Below are positions 63,886 through 64,000 of a DNA stretch of 64,000 nt, piece after piece. A model generated the notes under the pieces. The model saw only the letters and a program-made list of their open reading frames with translations. It was not told where the DNA came from and did no database searches. This DNA is from Streptomyces populi (GTDB taxonomy: Bacteria > Actinomycetota > Actinomycetes > Streptomycetales > Streptomycetaceae), in contig NZ_KZ626869.1 in NCBI RefSeq assembly GCF_002911015.1, positions 27,131 through 91,130 on the forward strand. Direction: 5' to 3'. Numbering within the stretch: the first letter of the stretch is position 1; the number at the start of each line of letters is the position of its first letter. The position numbers and the translations under genes were made by a program.

Positions 63886-64000
63886 GGTCCGTCTTCAAAC
63901 GGATCTTGCCCAGAGCAGGAATGACGCGAGACTGACCGCTGCTTCGTAGGAGGTGGCGGTCTTGTCATACCTGGTGGCGATGCCGCGGAAGCCTTTGAGA
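63886..64000 (-). mobile_element. IS5-type insertion sequence, end only (cut by window end)
   Basis: The element seems to start at GGTCCGTCTTCAAACGG directly after CTAG. It carries the C-terminus of a transposase and runs off the window, so the other end, full length and target duplication are not visible. Confidence 0.7.
63895..64000 (-). CDS. IS5 family transposase, C-terminal end (partial)
   Basis: The last 34 codons read LKGFRGIATRYDKTATSYEA and AVSLASFLLWARSV before a TGA at 63895. FRGIATRYDK with the following helix is the usual end of DDE transposases of the IS5 family, where the catalytic Glu lies upstream. Whether the full gene is intact cannot be told. Confidence 0.8.
   Translation of the reverse strand, partial: LKGFRGIATRYDKTATSYEAAVSLASFLLWARSV

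Overview
This is a high-GC actinobacterial chromosome segment, almost certainly from a Streptomyces. Codon third positions are strongly G/C, GTG starts and GTGA/ATGA overlaps are common, TTA codons are rare and placed as in bldA-regulated genes, and the gene families are typical of that genus (ECF42/DGPF pair, CU044_5270 protein, LAL relic, DtxR family, FG-GAP and DUF3500 exported proteins).

Region 1 (1-12.0 kb) is the right part of a hybrid NRPS/PKS cluster cut by the window start. It holds a type II thioesterase (partial), a free-standing A-PCP protein, a single KS-AT-ACP polyketide module, a divergent A-PCP-C NRPS, a P450 overlapping it, and an MFS exporter. Two NRPS genes carry TTA codons, so bldA control is likely.

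Region 2 (12.1-31.1 kb) is mixed housekeeping and accessory content: AraC regulator/EamA transporter pair, SRPBCC and DUF4240 proteins, a secreted lamin-tail/propeller protein, a bacterial serpin, a TPR membrane protein, an atypical tRNA-Gly(UCC) with its own terminator, a GntR/PEBP pair, a DtxR paralogue that has lost its primary metal site, a WD40 protein without the usual STAND ATPase, YceI, a LuxR/MalT relic, an FG-GAP protein and a HelD-like helicase.

Region 3 (31.2-46.5 kb) is rich in regulators: GNAT, ECF42 sigma with its DGPF partner, VOC protein, a second ECF sigma with a membrane-anchored partner, two MarR systems with clear inverted-repeat operators, a thioredoxin-like protein lacking one active-site Cys, a SnoaL protein overlapped on the other strand by an internally deleted PAS/SpoIIE-type protein, a TrmB/LuxR regulator, a large secreted subtilase and another MarR.

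Region 4 (46.6-60.8 kb) is the most coherent system. It combines a gamma-glutamyl-amine branch (glutamine-synthetase-like ligase, PuuC-like dehydrogenase, PuuD-like hydrolase, a second class I amidotransferase, an APC permease) with an aromatic branch (P450 plus ferredoxin and reductase, LigB-type extradiol dioxygenase, HpaE-like dehydrogenase, fumarylacetoacetase-family enzyme, acetoacetate-decarboxylase-family enzyme). A TetR regulator sits in the middle. Four copies of a 16-bp palindrome, half-site CGTTTG with a 4-bp spacer, lie in the three promoter regions, so the whole block looks like one regulon for breaking down an amine, probably aromatic.

Region 5 (60.9-64 kb) holds two exported proteins, a PPOX-family flavoprotein and the end of an IS5-type insertion sequence whose boundary abuts the PPOX stop codon. 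Operons throughout end in strong hairpins, several of them perfect palindromes of 36-50 bp.
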